Below are positions 46,090 to 60,900 of a DNA stretch of 64,000 nucleotides, one piece after another. Position 1 is the stretch's first letter. The number at the start of each line of letters is the position of its first letter. The DNA comes from Liolophura sinensis (Eukaryota; Mollusca; Polyplacophora; Chitonida; Chitonidae): NCBI RefSeq assembly GCF_032854445.1, contig NC_088296.1:21441853-21505852 (forward strand), in the 5' to 3' direction. Made by a program: the position numbers and the translations under genes. The notes beneath the pieces are model-generated. The model was not told the DNA's origin. It made no database searches and saw only the letters and a program-made list of their open reading frames with translations.

Positions 46090-46815
46090 TGAATCTGTAA
46101 CTTTAGATAAAATTTTGTGGTGGAAAGGCCACTTAAGACAAAGACTAATTAGTGCTACTTAAGGATTTATTGGACATAAAACCTATAACATTGAAACTAG
46201 ATGTAAACTGTTGACCATAGTTTAAACAGCAAGAATCGCCAACTTAAGACAAGATAATGTGGTGGAAAGGTCCGTTAAGACAAGGACAAAGGTCAATTTG
46301 CAGCGGATAACCTCTGACTCTACTTAAATTACAATAGATCCTACAGATCTGAAAATAGGTGGAAAATGTAGAGTTTGATCTCATCATCAATAATCACAAC
46401 TTAAGACAAGATTATGCGGCGGAAAGATCACTTAAGACAAGGTCAAAGGTAAGCTCGCACCGAACGACCTTTGATTCTACTTTAATTGTTGAACCTGCAG
46501 TCCTGAATACCGGTGGAAAATGTAGTTTGATCACTTCATCCATAATCACCTACTTAGGACCAATTTATGTGGTGGAAAAGTTTTAAGACAAGGTCAAAGG
46601 GTCAACTGACACTGAAATACCTTTCTGGGTGAAAGGTGGGATTCTACCTCCATGTTTGCCGCAAAGGGATGATATCCTTTTTGTACCGGCACGTCACATG
46701 GTTCTTGTAATGACCTAACTTTAAAACTGTGTATTAACATAGACCCTACAAAACCTGAAACTGGTGGAAAATGTAGAGTTTGATCTCTTCATCAATAATT
46801 ATCAGCTTAAAACAA
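46090..46815. repeat. Degenerate tandem repeat of about 150 bp
   Basis: Four to five units sharing cttaagacaagattatg, ggtggaaagg(t/c)c, aagacaaggtcaaagg, ggtggaaaatgtagagtttg and gatctcatcatcaataatca. Phrase starts lie near 46246, 46400 and 46553. Confidence 0.7.
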
Positions 46816-49109
46816 GATTGTTTAATGTTTTCTTTCGTGTGTTTGTCAACTTTGGGATTTGCCCCCCAACTCGTTTGCACTCCGTCATTTCCGTCGCTCC
46901 AGCATGAATGACCTCACAAACAGACATATGAATATCGTTATCCATATAGTCAACACTGGAGACCAGCGACTGACGTGCCAAAAAAAACAACATATTTAAA
47001 ACATAAGATCGATATGACTGAGTCATGCCACGATGGTCATAAAACCTCATATGTCCTCAAAGACAACAGAAACTGGCGAAGTCTAAGTATTGACCAGTAG
47101 CATTCTCTCAGCTGACGGTTGCAGACCTTGTAGTAAGTCGCACTGGTATAAGACAACTTCGTTTTATAAAAGTGAGATACCGGTATATAAGATAAAGCCT
47201 TGGTATGCAGGAAAGAGATTTGAAGTCAATTAATTTTAGATATTTTTTAAATATTCCTATGTTAAAATGCTTCATAAGAATTAAATTAACTAAATACAGT
47301 ACCAATAACACGTACATGTTCAGCTGCGTTTTTAGCGGCGGGTGTTTTAGCCTACTCCGTGTTACGCCAGATAGACCTACTTATAGGAATGATCCGTGCG
47401 GTGTCCTTCCAAATACTGAAGAAATAAGTGATGTTTAATTGATGTAACTTATCCGATAGTGTTTGTTCCAAGAAAGCTAGTGATTATTAAAAATAAACAT
47501 CCTGAAAACGGAGATTAAACTACTATGTTCTTTTTCCATCTTGAAACAGAGCTACATGCATACATTGCCAGGCCCCTAAATAGGATAGCATTTGAATGGC
47601 CAATCTCATATTTAAGGGCATGGGTCCACATGCGCATCGTATGACATATTCTTTTATGTGTGAAATTGAACAAAACTCCATTTAGGAAAAAACACCTCAT
47701 CACTGATAATTTGCCTATTCTCATGAAATGCAGATTGGAGAGTAGATCACACACAGAGGTAAAAGCAGGATTGTACCACAGAGGGATATCGGTCACATGC
47801 TGGACGTGTACCGTACGTTGCATGGTAGACATTTTTGCCGTGTTTTACTTTATAAGTGAGATTCGCTTTCTGCCCACGTGAATGATGATGCCATGGTAAT
47901 CCGTCTGTTTTTGTTTTCCTTTTTTTTCTGTAATGCTTGGCTTCATTGACCCTTTTCTTGTGGTGAAAATCAGCTTTGAATGTCCGAATTAAAGGTGTAA
48001 TGTAACATGCAATATCTATACTCATCCAAGCTTACGTCCAACAAGTACATAAACAATAATTTTCCAGCCTGCTTTGGCTAAGCTTGAGCCAGGCGACATG
48101 ATGAAAGAGGTCCATAATAACTAAATGTGTTTAGTCAACTGGACAATGGGAGAGCGTTGTAGCCCACCTCTAATATGTGACTTCAAAGCTGATTTTGCGT
48201 TGGGAGAAAGGTCAGATGAGTTAAACATTAAATAAACAAAGACAACATAGGGGTGGCACATCATTCACATGGCCAGAGAGCCAATCTCGCTTAAAGAATA
48301 GGTATAAAAAATTAGCATAGACATATTTATCTATAATGTACCGTATATCTGAATCTCCAGTAAAGGAGTAATATTTATTTGTGTTAGAATCATGTTTTCT
48401 TACTCTGCGAGACAACACCCTCCCACTCCCCTGCAAATCTACTTTTTCATATTGAGAGGCAAATTACCAGTGATGCCAGACATAAAAATTTATATATGTG
48501 AATATGTGTTTCATGCACTTTCGTTCATGAGATTGACAAGTTCAATGATATAGTATCAGAGAAGTACAATGTAGCGCTGCTTCAAGTTGGAATAAACAGC
48601 TCATTCCATTTTATACTACTTTAATCGAGTGTATTCAAAATGTTTATTTAATCATCAACCATTTTGGAAAAAAACACTGGCCCAGTAGTTACAAGATTTT
48701 AATACAGACCCCCACCCCCACCCCACCCACCTACATCTAGATGCGCAAGTGATCCTATCGTAGGCCTACGTGCTTCTTCTTCCGCACTAGCCCATCCCAG
48801 TTGATGATTTTTGGTGGAGAGGTCAAAACGTTCCAGGAAGTACATGTAGGCCTACCGGTAGGCCTATATTATAAATTATGAGACGGTGTTAAACTCCCGA
48901 ACACCAGTTATTCAGCTAATTGGAAGATTGTGGATAACGGATACACCGATGTGTCCTTTCGTACTTTGATGTTCGATTTTTTTTTTTTTTAATGTTTGCT
49001 GGAGCGTTCGTATTGTCATTGGTTTGCTCCCTTACAAGAAACATGCACTTACAGTAGGAAATAGGGGCCTACTCTCAATCCTCGTCCTGTCCTGTCGAAC
49101 TTAACGACT
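46816..49109. other. Intergenic, no gene seen
   Basis: Includes short open frames on both strands without domains, a C-rich stretch at 48710-48730 and a T run at 48980. Nothing supports a gene. Confidence 0.5.
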
Positions 49110-49410
49110 TCTCCGTCATATTACGACGAAGAGTCATTAGGTATGTCTACATGTAAGCCTATTTCATCGTCTTGTGGTAGGGCGAGTCCATTCCGCCATA
49201 GTGCTGCCGCCATTGAAGTATTATGCCTTGGACACCAAGCACTGCATGATACTTACCCTATCCAGTCACATTATACTGACACCGGACCAACCACTCCTGT
49301 CTCCTTGCTCTAACGTCCCAATGATGAGCGCCACGCGTTGCAGCAACAACTACCATATTTAAAGTATTTGGTGCGACCCACCCTGGGTTTTATGCCGGCC
49401 GGGTGTCCCA
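49110..49410 (-). repeat. SINE-C copy, reverse orientation
   Basis: Matches 4035-4310: cgaagagtcattagg, agtccattccgcca, ggacaccaagcactgcatga, cattatactgacacc, ctccttgctcta and gtgcgacccaccctggg. Confidence 0.65.
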
Positions 49411-49799
49411 ACTTCCACTATGATAGGTCTATGAAGACACATATAATATAGGCCTGACTGTGTTTATAACTGTGTTATTGTTTATAACTATAATATGTGT
49501 TTATATAGGATTTTTTGGCTTGTCGGTAAAAGTTATATACGTAGACGCGTATACAGACTTTATAAACTTGAAAAGAAGTTGGGACTTACATTTCCGTATT
49601 TATTAATGTTTTTCCTTCTACGTAAAGTTCTGCAGTCTATAATGCACCTGTTTAACATCATCCATTGGCCTGTTGTTCAAATGATTCTAAAATTGCCGAG
49701 CCTCTCAAAAAAAAGAAGGAAGTGTTTTCTGTGTTCTCTATAAATCGTTCAATACATTATTTTATTGGGTTAAAACTAATTGCCCTATTTAGGAGAAAA

Positions 49800-49877
49800 A
49801 TGAACAGTGTGCCCCGTCCAAGTGAGCCTCTATTGAGGTTATCACGTGACTTACTCTCAGCTGAACAAACTGACAAA
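49800..49877 (+). promoter_or_regulatory. 5' end region of the epimerase-like gene with an E-box
   Basis: Contains atcacgtgac (about 49840-49849), a TCACGTGA-type E-box bound by USF/MITF/TFE factors in animals. It lies about 30 bp before the ATG I chose. An in-frame ATG at 49800 would add 26 residues (M-N-S-V-P-R-P-S) if transcription starts upstream. Confidence 0.4.
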
Positions 49878-49920
49878 ATGGCGGAATCTGGTGCTCGGGA
49901 CAGTGTGCTCATCCTTGGCG
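49878..49920 (+). CDS. Epimerase-like gene, exon 1
   Basis: M-A-E-S-G-A-R-D-S-V-L-I-L-G plus one base, donor gtgagt. It carries the first beta strand and half of the nucleotide-binding loop. Confidence 0.82.
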
Positions 49921-52900
49921 GTGAGTTTGCGAATTTTTTTTTCACACAATGACAGACATTTTTCTTTCGAAACAACTTTCGCCACAGCTAGGAACACCTT
50001 TCGTCTCAGTGCTTGCAGGAGCTTGTCACGTCGTTTCTTTGACACAGCCATCTGCCTTACCGCCCTACTCTGATCTCACGCCCATTGCGAGCAAAGCACA
50101 TGCTGTTGTTGTTGTTTTCAGGTTATGTTGACGTTTATAAATGGGAGTGATTCATTGGTGACCTTCGCATTTTATGAATTTTATCACATCTCACAAGAGA
50201 GTAATTTTGACTGCAATTGTGAATAAAAGGTGTTCATATTATATTATGAAAAATGCTTAAATTCTGTTCTTAATATAAGCACAAATCCGCAATAGCAACG
50301 ACTGCTGGAAAATGTCGATGTCGTCATGCAATCAGTCCATTTGTTAGGTGAATAACCCATGTTGAGAGATTAGACCTAAAAATCGGCCAGCTCACTAATA
50401 GCTGAATCGACCTAACTACACGCCAATAAACTGAAAATCACACGTTGAATTTCGTCTTTTTACTTCAAAGAAACCAGTTGTTCATAGTCCAATATAATAT
50501 AGCTGTGTTTTATAGTTCTGACTTGACTTGGGTGGAACTAACCTAGGTGAATGATAATAGGATGAGCCCAAGATGTCACCCAAACCAGCATAAATTTAGG
50601 GCTCTAGAAAAATGCAAAGAAATTCATCCCTGTCCTCCATTTTCTCTGTCTGTTCTGTTTCAAATTGATGTTTCAAAACTGTAATATCTGATATACCAAT
50701 CCAAAAACCCGCGTTCCAATGGGTAAGTGGAATCACACGATGATGTAACACTTACACCCTGTTTCAACACTGTTTTTTAAAAAAGCAGGTTGATTTTTAT
50801 CACTCAGCTACGAAAGTAGTGATATGACGGCAGGTCAAGTTAGGATTGTAAAATGTGTATGCTGGGTAGGACTGTACCATCACTGTGTGATGGTTCCTTA
50901 ACGCTGGATTACTCTCCGGCCTTACATGGGAAGATCTACCAGTAACCTGCGGATTGTCCGGGTTTCCCCCAGATCTGCCTGGTTTCCTCCTACTATAATA
51001 CTTGCCTCCGTTATGTAAGTGAAATATCCTTTAGTATGGCATAAAACACCAATCAAATAAACAAATAAATCTAACACTAGATACAAAGGACTACAACATG
51101 GAGAGTAAAAGTGTAATTAAGACATCATTCTGTCCAGCTGTGTTAATTATGCTTAAGTGATTGCTACTTACATACCCCCTAGTACCATGGCTTAACAAAG
51201 AAGTAGGTTAAAATAAAAGAATGTTGTCATGTTGAATAACTTGATTGCGATTCATCAGACATCACTGATCTAGAAGGACTAAAAATGTTCTGTTGTCATC
51301 AAATTTAAGAAACAATCACATAAAGACTGCAGACTGCAACATTGCTGGGAATGCATAACATGATGGACACCTGTTACTGTCTGCTCCTTATCAGGTCCCA
51401 GGAGGCTCCACCCTCTCATTGGCTATTATGGCTTCTACAGGCCATGTACATATACTACACTTCTGTCACAAAGTTCACTTGTCTGACTGCGATTCGTCTC
51501 TTGGTATATAGAAGTTCCGGTGGCAAATACATGTATGCATAAGACAAGCATTGGAATTGCGTGGCCAGTTTAGTGTGACTGTCACACTTCAGTTACAAAT
51601 CCCATGATGCAATGAAACACCATGGTTTGAGGTGACTCTGTCTTTCAAAGACAAAACACTGGACAGAAGACACAACATGCATTGGGACACCGTGTGTACA
51701 AGTCATTAAGAGAACAGGTGTTCAACTTGGAGAGGGCCTTCATTTATGTTTATTGGGGGTAACCTAACAAAGTTTTCCATAAAGTGTCTCAGTGAAGCAG
51801 CACTAGATAAAAGAGTGGTGGAAATACGTCCTGTGACAAGGAGGCACATCACACACACCCTAAGGATTCCTTCATCGTCATTTGACTGAAAAGCTGTTGA
51901 GTACGACATTAAACCCCAAGCACTGACTCACTCACTCCATAAAGTGCCCTACTCTGAAGTTTTCATAATTTAGGTTTTGTATGAAAATAATCTTTTTATT
52001 TTTCTGTAAATGAAATTTCCTAAAAGTGTCGTCTCTTTTATTATGGAGAATAAAAACAAACCATTCCCTACTGACTGATCCTATTTTGCTTGATGCAGGA
52101 CCTAACATGGACCATATATTAAGAAGGGTTTTTCAGTAGTTGACAGTAACAGGGATTTCAATTAGATGTCAGTCAGTCATAATCAGTTAGGATATCTATG
52201 TCATGGTTGTAATCAGTCACAACAGTGTATCGTGTTTCCAAGAAACCTGATAAAAAGTCTCAAATATCCCTCCACTCCTCAACTCCTCCACCAATCCCCC
52301 CCCCCCTACCTCCCCCATTCCCAGGCCCCCACACACATCTGAAGTTACAGGTCAGCCCTCAATGAACACTATAATTAGAATTTTTGTGTAGTTCTGTAAA
52401 ACATTTGGGCTCTCAAACTATTTGGCTCTTGAACTAAGCAAGCTGTGTTCAAGCTAACAAGTAAATTGAAAAAAAATTATGTTTTACTAATAAGTACAGA
52501 TTTCACTTAATATTCACAGACTTACATGTGCATGTAAAATCTCTCAGAAAGCATTGTATTGAGCTACCTTAATTCCTCAACGTTTTCCACGGATAAAAGA
52601 GCAACTTTAAGCGCAATTTATGCAAATTTTTATTTTGATTTTAATGTTGGAGGCAAAACTACCTTGATTGGGTTGGCCAATTTCAAGACTTCAATAAAGT
52701 ATAATTTGGTCTGCACAGAAAAATGCTTGGCCTGAACAGAATAATGCTTGGTCTGCACAGAATAATGCTTGAATAGACCCCTTGCAAATGTGAAATGGTT
52801 GAAGAATTACAGTGCATCCTTATGTACGGTGACTATCACATTGAAATTTTGGATCAGAACCTTCAGCTATGGCCTTGGAAAGTACATGCACGAGAGTGTG

Positions 52901-55900
52901 TATATTATATATTATGCAGTGATACATGGAGGCTGCAGTGATACGTGGGGGCTGCAGTGATACGTGGAGGCTGCATTGATACGTGGAGACTGCATTGATA
53001 TGTGGAGACTGCAGTGATATGTGGAGGCTGCAGTGAGATACGTGGAGACTGCAGTGATATGTGGGGGCTGCAGTGAGATATGTGGAGGCTGCAGTGAGAT
53101 ATGTGGAGGCTGCAGTGAGATACGTTGTGGCTGCAATGAGATACATTGTGGCTGCAGTGAGATACGTGGAGGCTGCAGTGATATGTGGAGACTGCAGTGA
53201 TATGTGGAGACTGCAGTTGTACGTGAAGGGTGTAGTGATACGTGGATACCTCAGTGATACGTGGAGGCTGCAGTGATATGTGGAGGCTGCAGTGATACAT
53301 GGAGGCCGCAAAGATACGTGGAGACTGCAGTGATATGTGGAGGCTGCAGTGATACGTGGAGGCTGCAGTGATACATGGAGGCTGCAAAGATACGTGGAGA
53401 CTGCAGTGATATGTGGAGGCTGCAGTGATACGTGGAGGCTGCAGTGATACTTGGAGGCTGCAGTTTTACGTGGATGCTGCAGTGATACATGGAGGCTGCA
53501 AAGACACGTGGAGGCTGCAGTGATACGTGGAGGCTGCAGTGATACATGGAGGCCGCAAAGATACGTGGAGACTGCAGTGATATGTGGAGGCTGCAGTGAT
53601 ACGTGGAGGCTGCAGTGATACTTGGAGGCTGCAGTTTTACGTCGAGACTGCAGTGATATGTGGAGGCTGCAGTGATACGTTGAGGTTGCAGTGATGCGTG
53701 GAGGCTGCAGTGAGATACGTGGAGGCTGCAGTGAGATACGTGGAGGCTGCAGTGAGATACGTTGTGGCTACAGTGATACATGGTGGCTTCAGTGATACGT
53801 TGCGACTGCAGTGTTAAGTATAGGCTGTAGTGCTACGTGGAGGCTGCAGTTAGATACATGGAGGCTGCAGTGATACATGAAGGCTGCAGTGAGATATGTA
53901 GAGGCTGCAGGGATAAAGGGAGGCTGCAGTGAGATACGTGGAGGCTGCAGTGAGATACATGGAGGCTGCAGTGATATGTGGAGGCTGCAGTGAGATATGT
54001 GGAGGCTGCAGTGAGATACGTGGAGGCTGCAGTGAGATACATGGAGGCTGCAGTGATACATGAAGGCTGCAGTGAGAAACGTGGAGGCTGCAGGGATAAA
54101 AGAAGGCTGCAGTGAGATGTGTGGAGGCTGCAGTGATATGTGGAGGCTGCAGTGAGATACGTGGCGGCTGCAGTGATGCGGGGAGGCTGCAGTGATACGT
54201 GGAGGCTGCAGTGATACGTGGAGGCTGCAGTGAGATGCGTGGAGGCTGCAGTGAGATACGTGGAGGCTGCAGTGAAATACGTTGTGGCAGCAGTGAGATA
54301 CCTGGAGGCTGCAGTGATACGTGGAGGCTGCAGTGATACGTGGAGGCTGCAGTGAGATATGTGGAGGCTGCAGTCATATGTGGAGGCTGCAGTCATACGT
54401 GGAGGCTGCAGTGATATGTGGAGGCTGCAGTGAGATATGTGGAGGCTGCAGTGAGATACGTGGAGACTGCAGTGAAATACGTTGTGGCAGCAGTGAGATA
54501 CCTGGAGGCTGCAGTGATATGTGGAGGCTGCAGTGATACGTGGAGGCTGCAGTGAGATATGTGGAGGCTGCAGTGATACGTGGAGGCTGCAGTGATACAT
54601 GGAGTCTGCAGTGATACATGAAGACTGCAGTGAGATATGTGGCAGCTGCAGTGAGATATGTGGAGGATGCAGTGAGATATGTTGTGGCTGCAGTGATACA
54701 TGGTGGCTTCAGTGATACGTTGCGACTGCAGTGTTAAGTATAGGCTGTAGTGATACGTGGAGGCTGCAGTGAGATACATGGAGGCGGCAGTGATACATGA
54801 AAGCTGCAGTGAGATACGTGGAGGCTGCAGGGATAAAAGGAGGCTGCAGTGAGATACGTGGAGGCTGCAGTGAGATACGTGGAGGCTGCAGTGATACATG
54901 GAGACTGCAGTGAGATTTGTGGAGGCTGCAGTGAGATACATGGAGGCTGCAGTGATACATGAAGTCTGCAGTGAGATACGTGAAGGCTGCGGGGATAAAG
55001 GGAGGCTGCAGTGAGATACATGGAGGCTGCAGTGAGAGACGTGGAGGCTGCAGTGATATGTGGAGGCTGCCTGTTTAATACTCTTAGTGCATATCATAAC
55101 AGACGTCATGTGAGACTCACACTCGAAGTTCCAGATATCAGATTTCATTAATGTATATATCAGCATGCACATGTGTGAATGTACTTATACCAGTAGATGT
55201 TATCGTTTAATTTTGCTTTAATATGAGGTAACAGAACAGTGGTTCATTGTAAGTATTAGATCCGTATAAAGTATCACATTTGCGTGTAAATCATGAATTG
55301 TATGTTATAACAATGTCTATTGTTCATGTAGAGTTGACTGTTACCCAAAAAAACTGTCACAGTGTGACATGAATTTAATATTAGGACACTCGGCCTTTAT
55401 TAAAAATATGTTTGTTGAGGGTAATGTGACCTACCTTTCAGAAAGGACCCTGCGCCAAAGCTTTTATGGGCTTTTGATGGAGTTCTGTTTTTATTTTACT
55501 CTCAATTGTAATTTTTTTCAGAACCTTTTCCTTAGCCTTAAAAAAAAATATCCCCATTAAGGGACATTAAATTTTTCCTGTGATAAGTAATTTGGGTTGC
55601 CCCCCAAAAAGTATATTTTAAGGATGGCCTTTCACAATCACATAAAGTTGGAAATGCCTGTAGGTAAAAAGACTATTTTTAGAAGGCTATATTTCTATTG
55701 TACATAGAGCATGCAGATGTTTCTAACATGTGGCATGGGAAAATGCTTTGACAAAGGAGATGTTGATCCTGGGTCTGACAGCGATCTTTTGTATCATATG
55801 TACATGTGCCTCGTTGGTTAAGTTCTCTGTACGTTTTGTGGCGTTAAGGGATCAACACAACTCTTGAGGCTGCTTAAGGTGGTTTAGTAAATACATGAAG

Positions 55901-57868
55901 TTGTGGCCTCCATGACCAATGTGGTTAGCATGCCAGCACAGCGCAGACCCAGGGGCCTCTCACCAGTACGGTGGGTGCCGTGAGTTCAGGTCATGCTGGC
56001 TTCCTCTCCAGCCATACATGGGGAGGTCTGCCAACAGCCTGCGGATGGTCACAGATTTCTCCTGGGATCTGCCTTGTTTCCTGCCACCATAATGCTGGGC
56101 TCCATTGTACAAGCAAAATATTCTTGAGTAGGGTGTAAAACACATAGTAAATAAATACATACATGTAAATAAATACCTTGTACATGAAGTTCATTAGAGA
56201 TCACTTGCCTTCATATTGGTATGCACCAAAGGAAGCAAATCAGTGTGTCACATGCGGGAAAGTCTGTCAGTTACTTGCCCGAGGTTAGTGGATTATTATG
56301 CTTGGAACATTTCTGTTTCCTTCACCCCTAAAACTGAGAACTGTAGTAAGTGAAAAAAGACTTACACAGGGTGTAGCGCATCATTCACAAAAATGAATTC
56401 AGTTTGCTAGTTCCATGAATTGTTTTTGTTTTGGTTTTTGCTATAGGAACTGGATTTATTGGGAGGAATTTAGTGCATTATTTGATCAGCAATGAACTGG
56501 CAGGCCGGGTGAGTAAATAGGATTTACATAGTGTACTGTATTTCACCGTTAGTTTATTTTGTAAAAATGTGCCTTAAGAAGCTCATAAAGACCTTACGAT
56601 GATACTTTTGATGTCAATATTTAACAACTTTTCTGATTAGAAATTTATCAGATGTCACAAAAATTGCCTATTGGTGAATGAAAGAGTTCTAATCAAGCAA
56701 AATGTGTCACATAAAAAATGCTTCACTTTTAGTGATATAAAATGTGTGAACATAGTATACAGGTAGATGTTTGGTAATATACAAACCTGTAGGCCTACAT
56801 GAGTGTGTTGGGATTTTTGTTTTCTCAAACAGGTCGTGGAAAATTTTGTTAAATTGTCATTTTAATGATTTTAAAACTTTTGACATAAATTAATAAAATA
56901 TGGCACAAAAGCTTTGCCAGTGTAAGTTTCTGGTGTAATTTTCAGGGTTACGTTATATATCAGTGTGAAGTTGAAAGATTAAGAAAAAAATCCCAGTTAC
57001 ATGTATTTGCATAAATGTGCATTTAGGAAGAAGAAAGGTGGGATAAATCTTGCATATCATTTCTTCCTATATTGTTTGCTGGTAGAAACTGAGCAGTGAA
57101 ATCAGTTTGTAAACAGCTAATGAAATATTTACCATTGAAATCCATGACAAGGCTTTTTAAGGCCATTGGGAATAGGCAAACAGTGGTGTATGATAGGTAC
57201 ATTGTGGTCTAAGTCAACCAGTAACAGTGGTGTATGATAGGTACATTGTGGTCTAAGTCAACCAGTAACAGTGGTGTATGATAGGTACATTGTGGTCTAA
57301 GTCAACCAGTAACAGTGGTGTATGATAGGTACATTGTGGTCTAAGTCAACCAGTAATTAAGCTAACTGTTGTTCTTCTTCAACCTTTTCTACCACTAAAG
57401 CACAACTTTTCGGTCAAATTTGTGCAAACAGTTATTATGACAGTGACACCAAAAATGATTTGCTTGTGTCACAAAACTTGCAAACTTCATAAAACTGTGC
57501 ACATTATTTCTCTACACCCAACACATATAGTTCTCTTAGAATATTTTTTTTGTATTGGTCATAGAGGTGATTGAAGAATTAAGGTCCATTTAAACGGTCC
57601 TGAAAATGCTCTAAATGAAAGGTTATTACATGTAGTTCTTTGAAAATCCTCAAAACGCTTTTGTTTATTTGAAAATAAATCAAGCAAAGGTGTTTCCGTG
57701 TAAGGTAATCCTTCCCTCAAAGTGTTGTTTATCCAACACATATTTCAGGGGTAACATTCCATGAGGTCAATGTACACATGTTTTTCAGATTCGTGTTGCT
57801 GACAAGGTTCCCCCACAGATGGCCTGGCTAAACCCTACCCACAAGGTAAATAAAGTCAACTGTGGTTC

Positions 57869-57915
<47 letters not shown>

Positions 57916-60900
57916 GCACATATATGGAGATTAAAAGATTAAAAGGTACATGGAATGCTTGGTTTTTATTTCTTAATGTATATGGTAAGGCCTGGCATAT
58001 AAAAGTACAAAAAGAATCTCAGCTTTGTTTTGGGGAGGAACGGGGCAGGGAGTGGGGTGGGGTGGTGAAAAGGGCTTTGAACTACAGTTTTCCTAAAGGC
58101 CTAAGCCGTCTGTGTAGAAATATAAAGTATCCTGCTGTGGGTAACATCAGTGATGACAGGTGTCGAAACTTTCTTGGGAGGTGAGCCCTACCAAGAATTG
58201 GGGACACTATTATGCTGGTCTCGTTTTCCTAAAGGCCTAAGCCGTCTGTGTAGAAATATAAAGTATCCTGCTGTGGGTAACATCAGTGATGACAGGTGTC
58301 GAAACTTTCTTGGGAGGTGAGCCCTGCCAAGAATTGGGGACACTATTATGCTGGTCTCGTTTTCCTAAAGGCCTAAGCCGTCTGTGTAGAAATATAAAGT
58401 ATCCTGCTGTGGGTAACATCAGTGATGACAGGTGTCGAAACTTTCTTGGGAAGTGAGCCCTGCCAAGAATTGGGGACACTATTATGCTGGTCTCATTTTC
58501 CTAAAGGCCTAAGCCGTCTGTGTAGAAATATAAAGTATCCTGCTGTGGGTAACATCAGTGATGAAAGGTGTCGAAACTTTCTTGGGAGGTGAGCCCTGCC
58601 AAGAATTGGGGACACTATTATGCTGGTCTCGTTTTCCCAGTATGTTCATTGATGATGTACATGTGGTTTCCGAATATTTGCAACCGTTGGCTGAAAATAT
58701 GCGTTAAATAGTAGGGTCAATGGAGAAATGTAAAGTATGCCTCACATTTGAACATTTGTTTTGCCATGTATCTTTCATTCAAGCATATGTTACGCTGTTT
58801 TTAAACAATATATTGATGATGGTGAAATTTGTATATATTGCCATACATGTTGTTTATCAATGTTTTTGCATGTTTGCAAGATATATTGATAAATTTATGC
58901 TTTTTTGCAACCATAAAATTTGCCAGCCCAACCAGTAAAGTTTTGTTTCCAGAAGCAAATGAAAGTATAGTATAAATCTTAATCAGTGTGAAGAGTTTGA
59001 GAATTTAAGGTATGTTGATTATGATGACAAATCACAAACACAAATGACAAAAGCATACTCTGGATGCATGTGTACTTTCACATAAAGCATTTAACCTTTG
59101 TGATTTTTATTTCAGGAAGCTTTTGCAAATCCAAAAGTACAGTTTAAACATTCCAACTTAATAAATCCAGGTAAGATTCCGGTAGTTATCCTACATCAGG
59201 CTAATTACTCAGGTTTTCAATGAACAGTAACCGTTACGTCAGGGACATGTGTACTCCTTGTTCCTGCAACTGATGTGGAGCGTCTGTTGACTAGGTTATC
59301 TCCCTTTGCTAGGATTTGCAAACAGTGGTCACATCGATGAGGCGATTCGCCGTTACATGGGTCTTCTGCGCTGAATTGATGGGATTTTTACAATATAAAT
59401 TTGTTAGTCAGTGATAGGATACAGAAATATATGGCCTCCCTGGCAGATTATTAAAGATGACTGAGTATGTCATTTGGTTGGTAGAACATTCAGATTTCTG
59501 CTGACCTTGGAGGCTCCTGTAAAATTCTTGGGTGTGGCACTACACAACAATGAAATAAGTAAATTTAGATTGTGCAATTTGTTACAGTCCTTGAAAGTAC
59601 CTGTACATGGACTTAATTTTTCAATGTTAAATATCATATTGCTTGTCATGTATGCTTATAACGACCTGATCGTTGTGTTATACTTTAGATTTTCACAAAA
59701 CTCAACCTTGAAAGGCCTTATTTCAAAATAGGGGCTGTTTCTACTGGTGTTCATCAGATGCGTTATTTCAGAAAACAATGAGTGAGTGAGGGTTTAATGT
59801 CGTACTGAGCAATTTTTCAGTCATATGACGACGAAGGATCCTTAGTTTGGATGTAATGTACCTCCTTGATGCAGGACGGATTTCCAGCACTCTTTTATCG
59901 AGTGCTGCTTCACTGAGACGACTTACTGAAGGCAAGTTAGCCGCCCCACCCGAGCCATTATACTGATACGGGTCAACCAGTCGTTGCACTTCCTCTTAAT
60001 GCTGAACGCCACAGAAAAAAATGAACATGCACAAATATATAACCAAGACAGCACAGCCGCACATACAGAAAAATTTGTGCAAAAACTAATAAGAAGCAAA
60101 AAAAATTTATTTGCTGGAAGCTTCAGCCCCCTGTTTGCAGTGGGAGGTTGGTTTTTCTCACAAGTAAATGTAGCTGTACAGGGGGAAAATTTGGTTTAAT
60201 TCGTTTCCTTTGCTCACATTTTCTTTCTAATAAATATGTAAAAGTTTTAGGCAGGTATACTAGAAAGTAATGATTTTTTATCTAGTCTGTGGCGTCTTGT
60301 TCTAAAATTTCAACTCTTCCAAGTTTACTGTGCTAAAATGAACAACAATGACCAGTTAAAGAATCCCTACATTTGTTAAATGACCTACCAAAATGGTGTC
60401 CAGTAGTCTCCATGAAGGTTTGTACAAAATCGAACGGTCCTTGGAAATGGTGTAAAAGATAGGATATTAAGCCTTTGAAAAGTGTCCTTGAAAACAATTT
60501 TCATGTACAGGTGAGAAATCTTTATTCAACTTCAAAATGCATTTATGAATCACCGGTCATTCCCCTTCCTTTCAGTGTCTGTAGAGAATGCCTTCACGGA
60601 CCCAGAAGGAGAATTTGATTATGTGATCAATCTAGCCGCTGAGACTAAGTATGGACAAACGGATGCTGTAAGTTGTGACATTTATGTCCTGTATAACAGA
60701 CCAGTCTAGAAGATTTCAAGGACATTACTATTCCTCTACATTATTTTGTCCTGTATTTTGTTTGGCCAATGACTGCGTCAGACCAGCGTAGCGTGCTCCA
60801 TTTGTTTATTTCTTTGTTTGTTTGTTTATTCACCATATTAAACTAGATAACAACAAGTAAGGGTTGATTTTAAGTACAAAGACGACCGGAATAAAGTCCA

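Noticed and set aside
47515-47832. Minus-strand frame of 105 codons
   Set aside because: No domain, low-complexity-free but without splice or promoter support; expected by chance in this much AT-rich DNA.
53833-54600. Long minus-strand open frames (up to 259 codons) with repeated H-C-S-L-H-V
   Set aside because: They lie wholly inside the 19/21-bp minisatellite and follow from a stop-free unit; there is no start context or domain.
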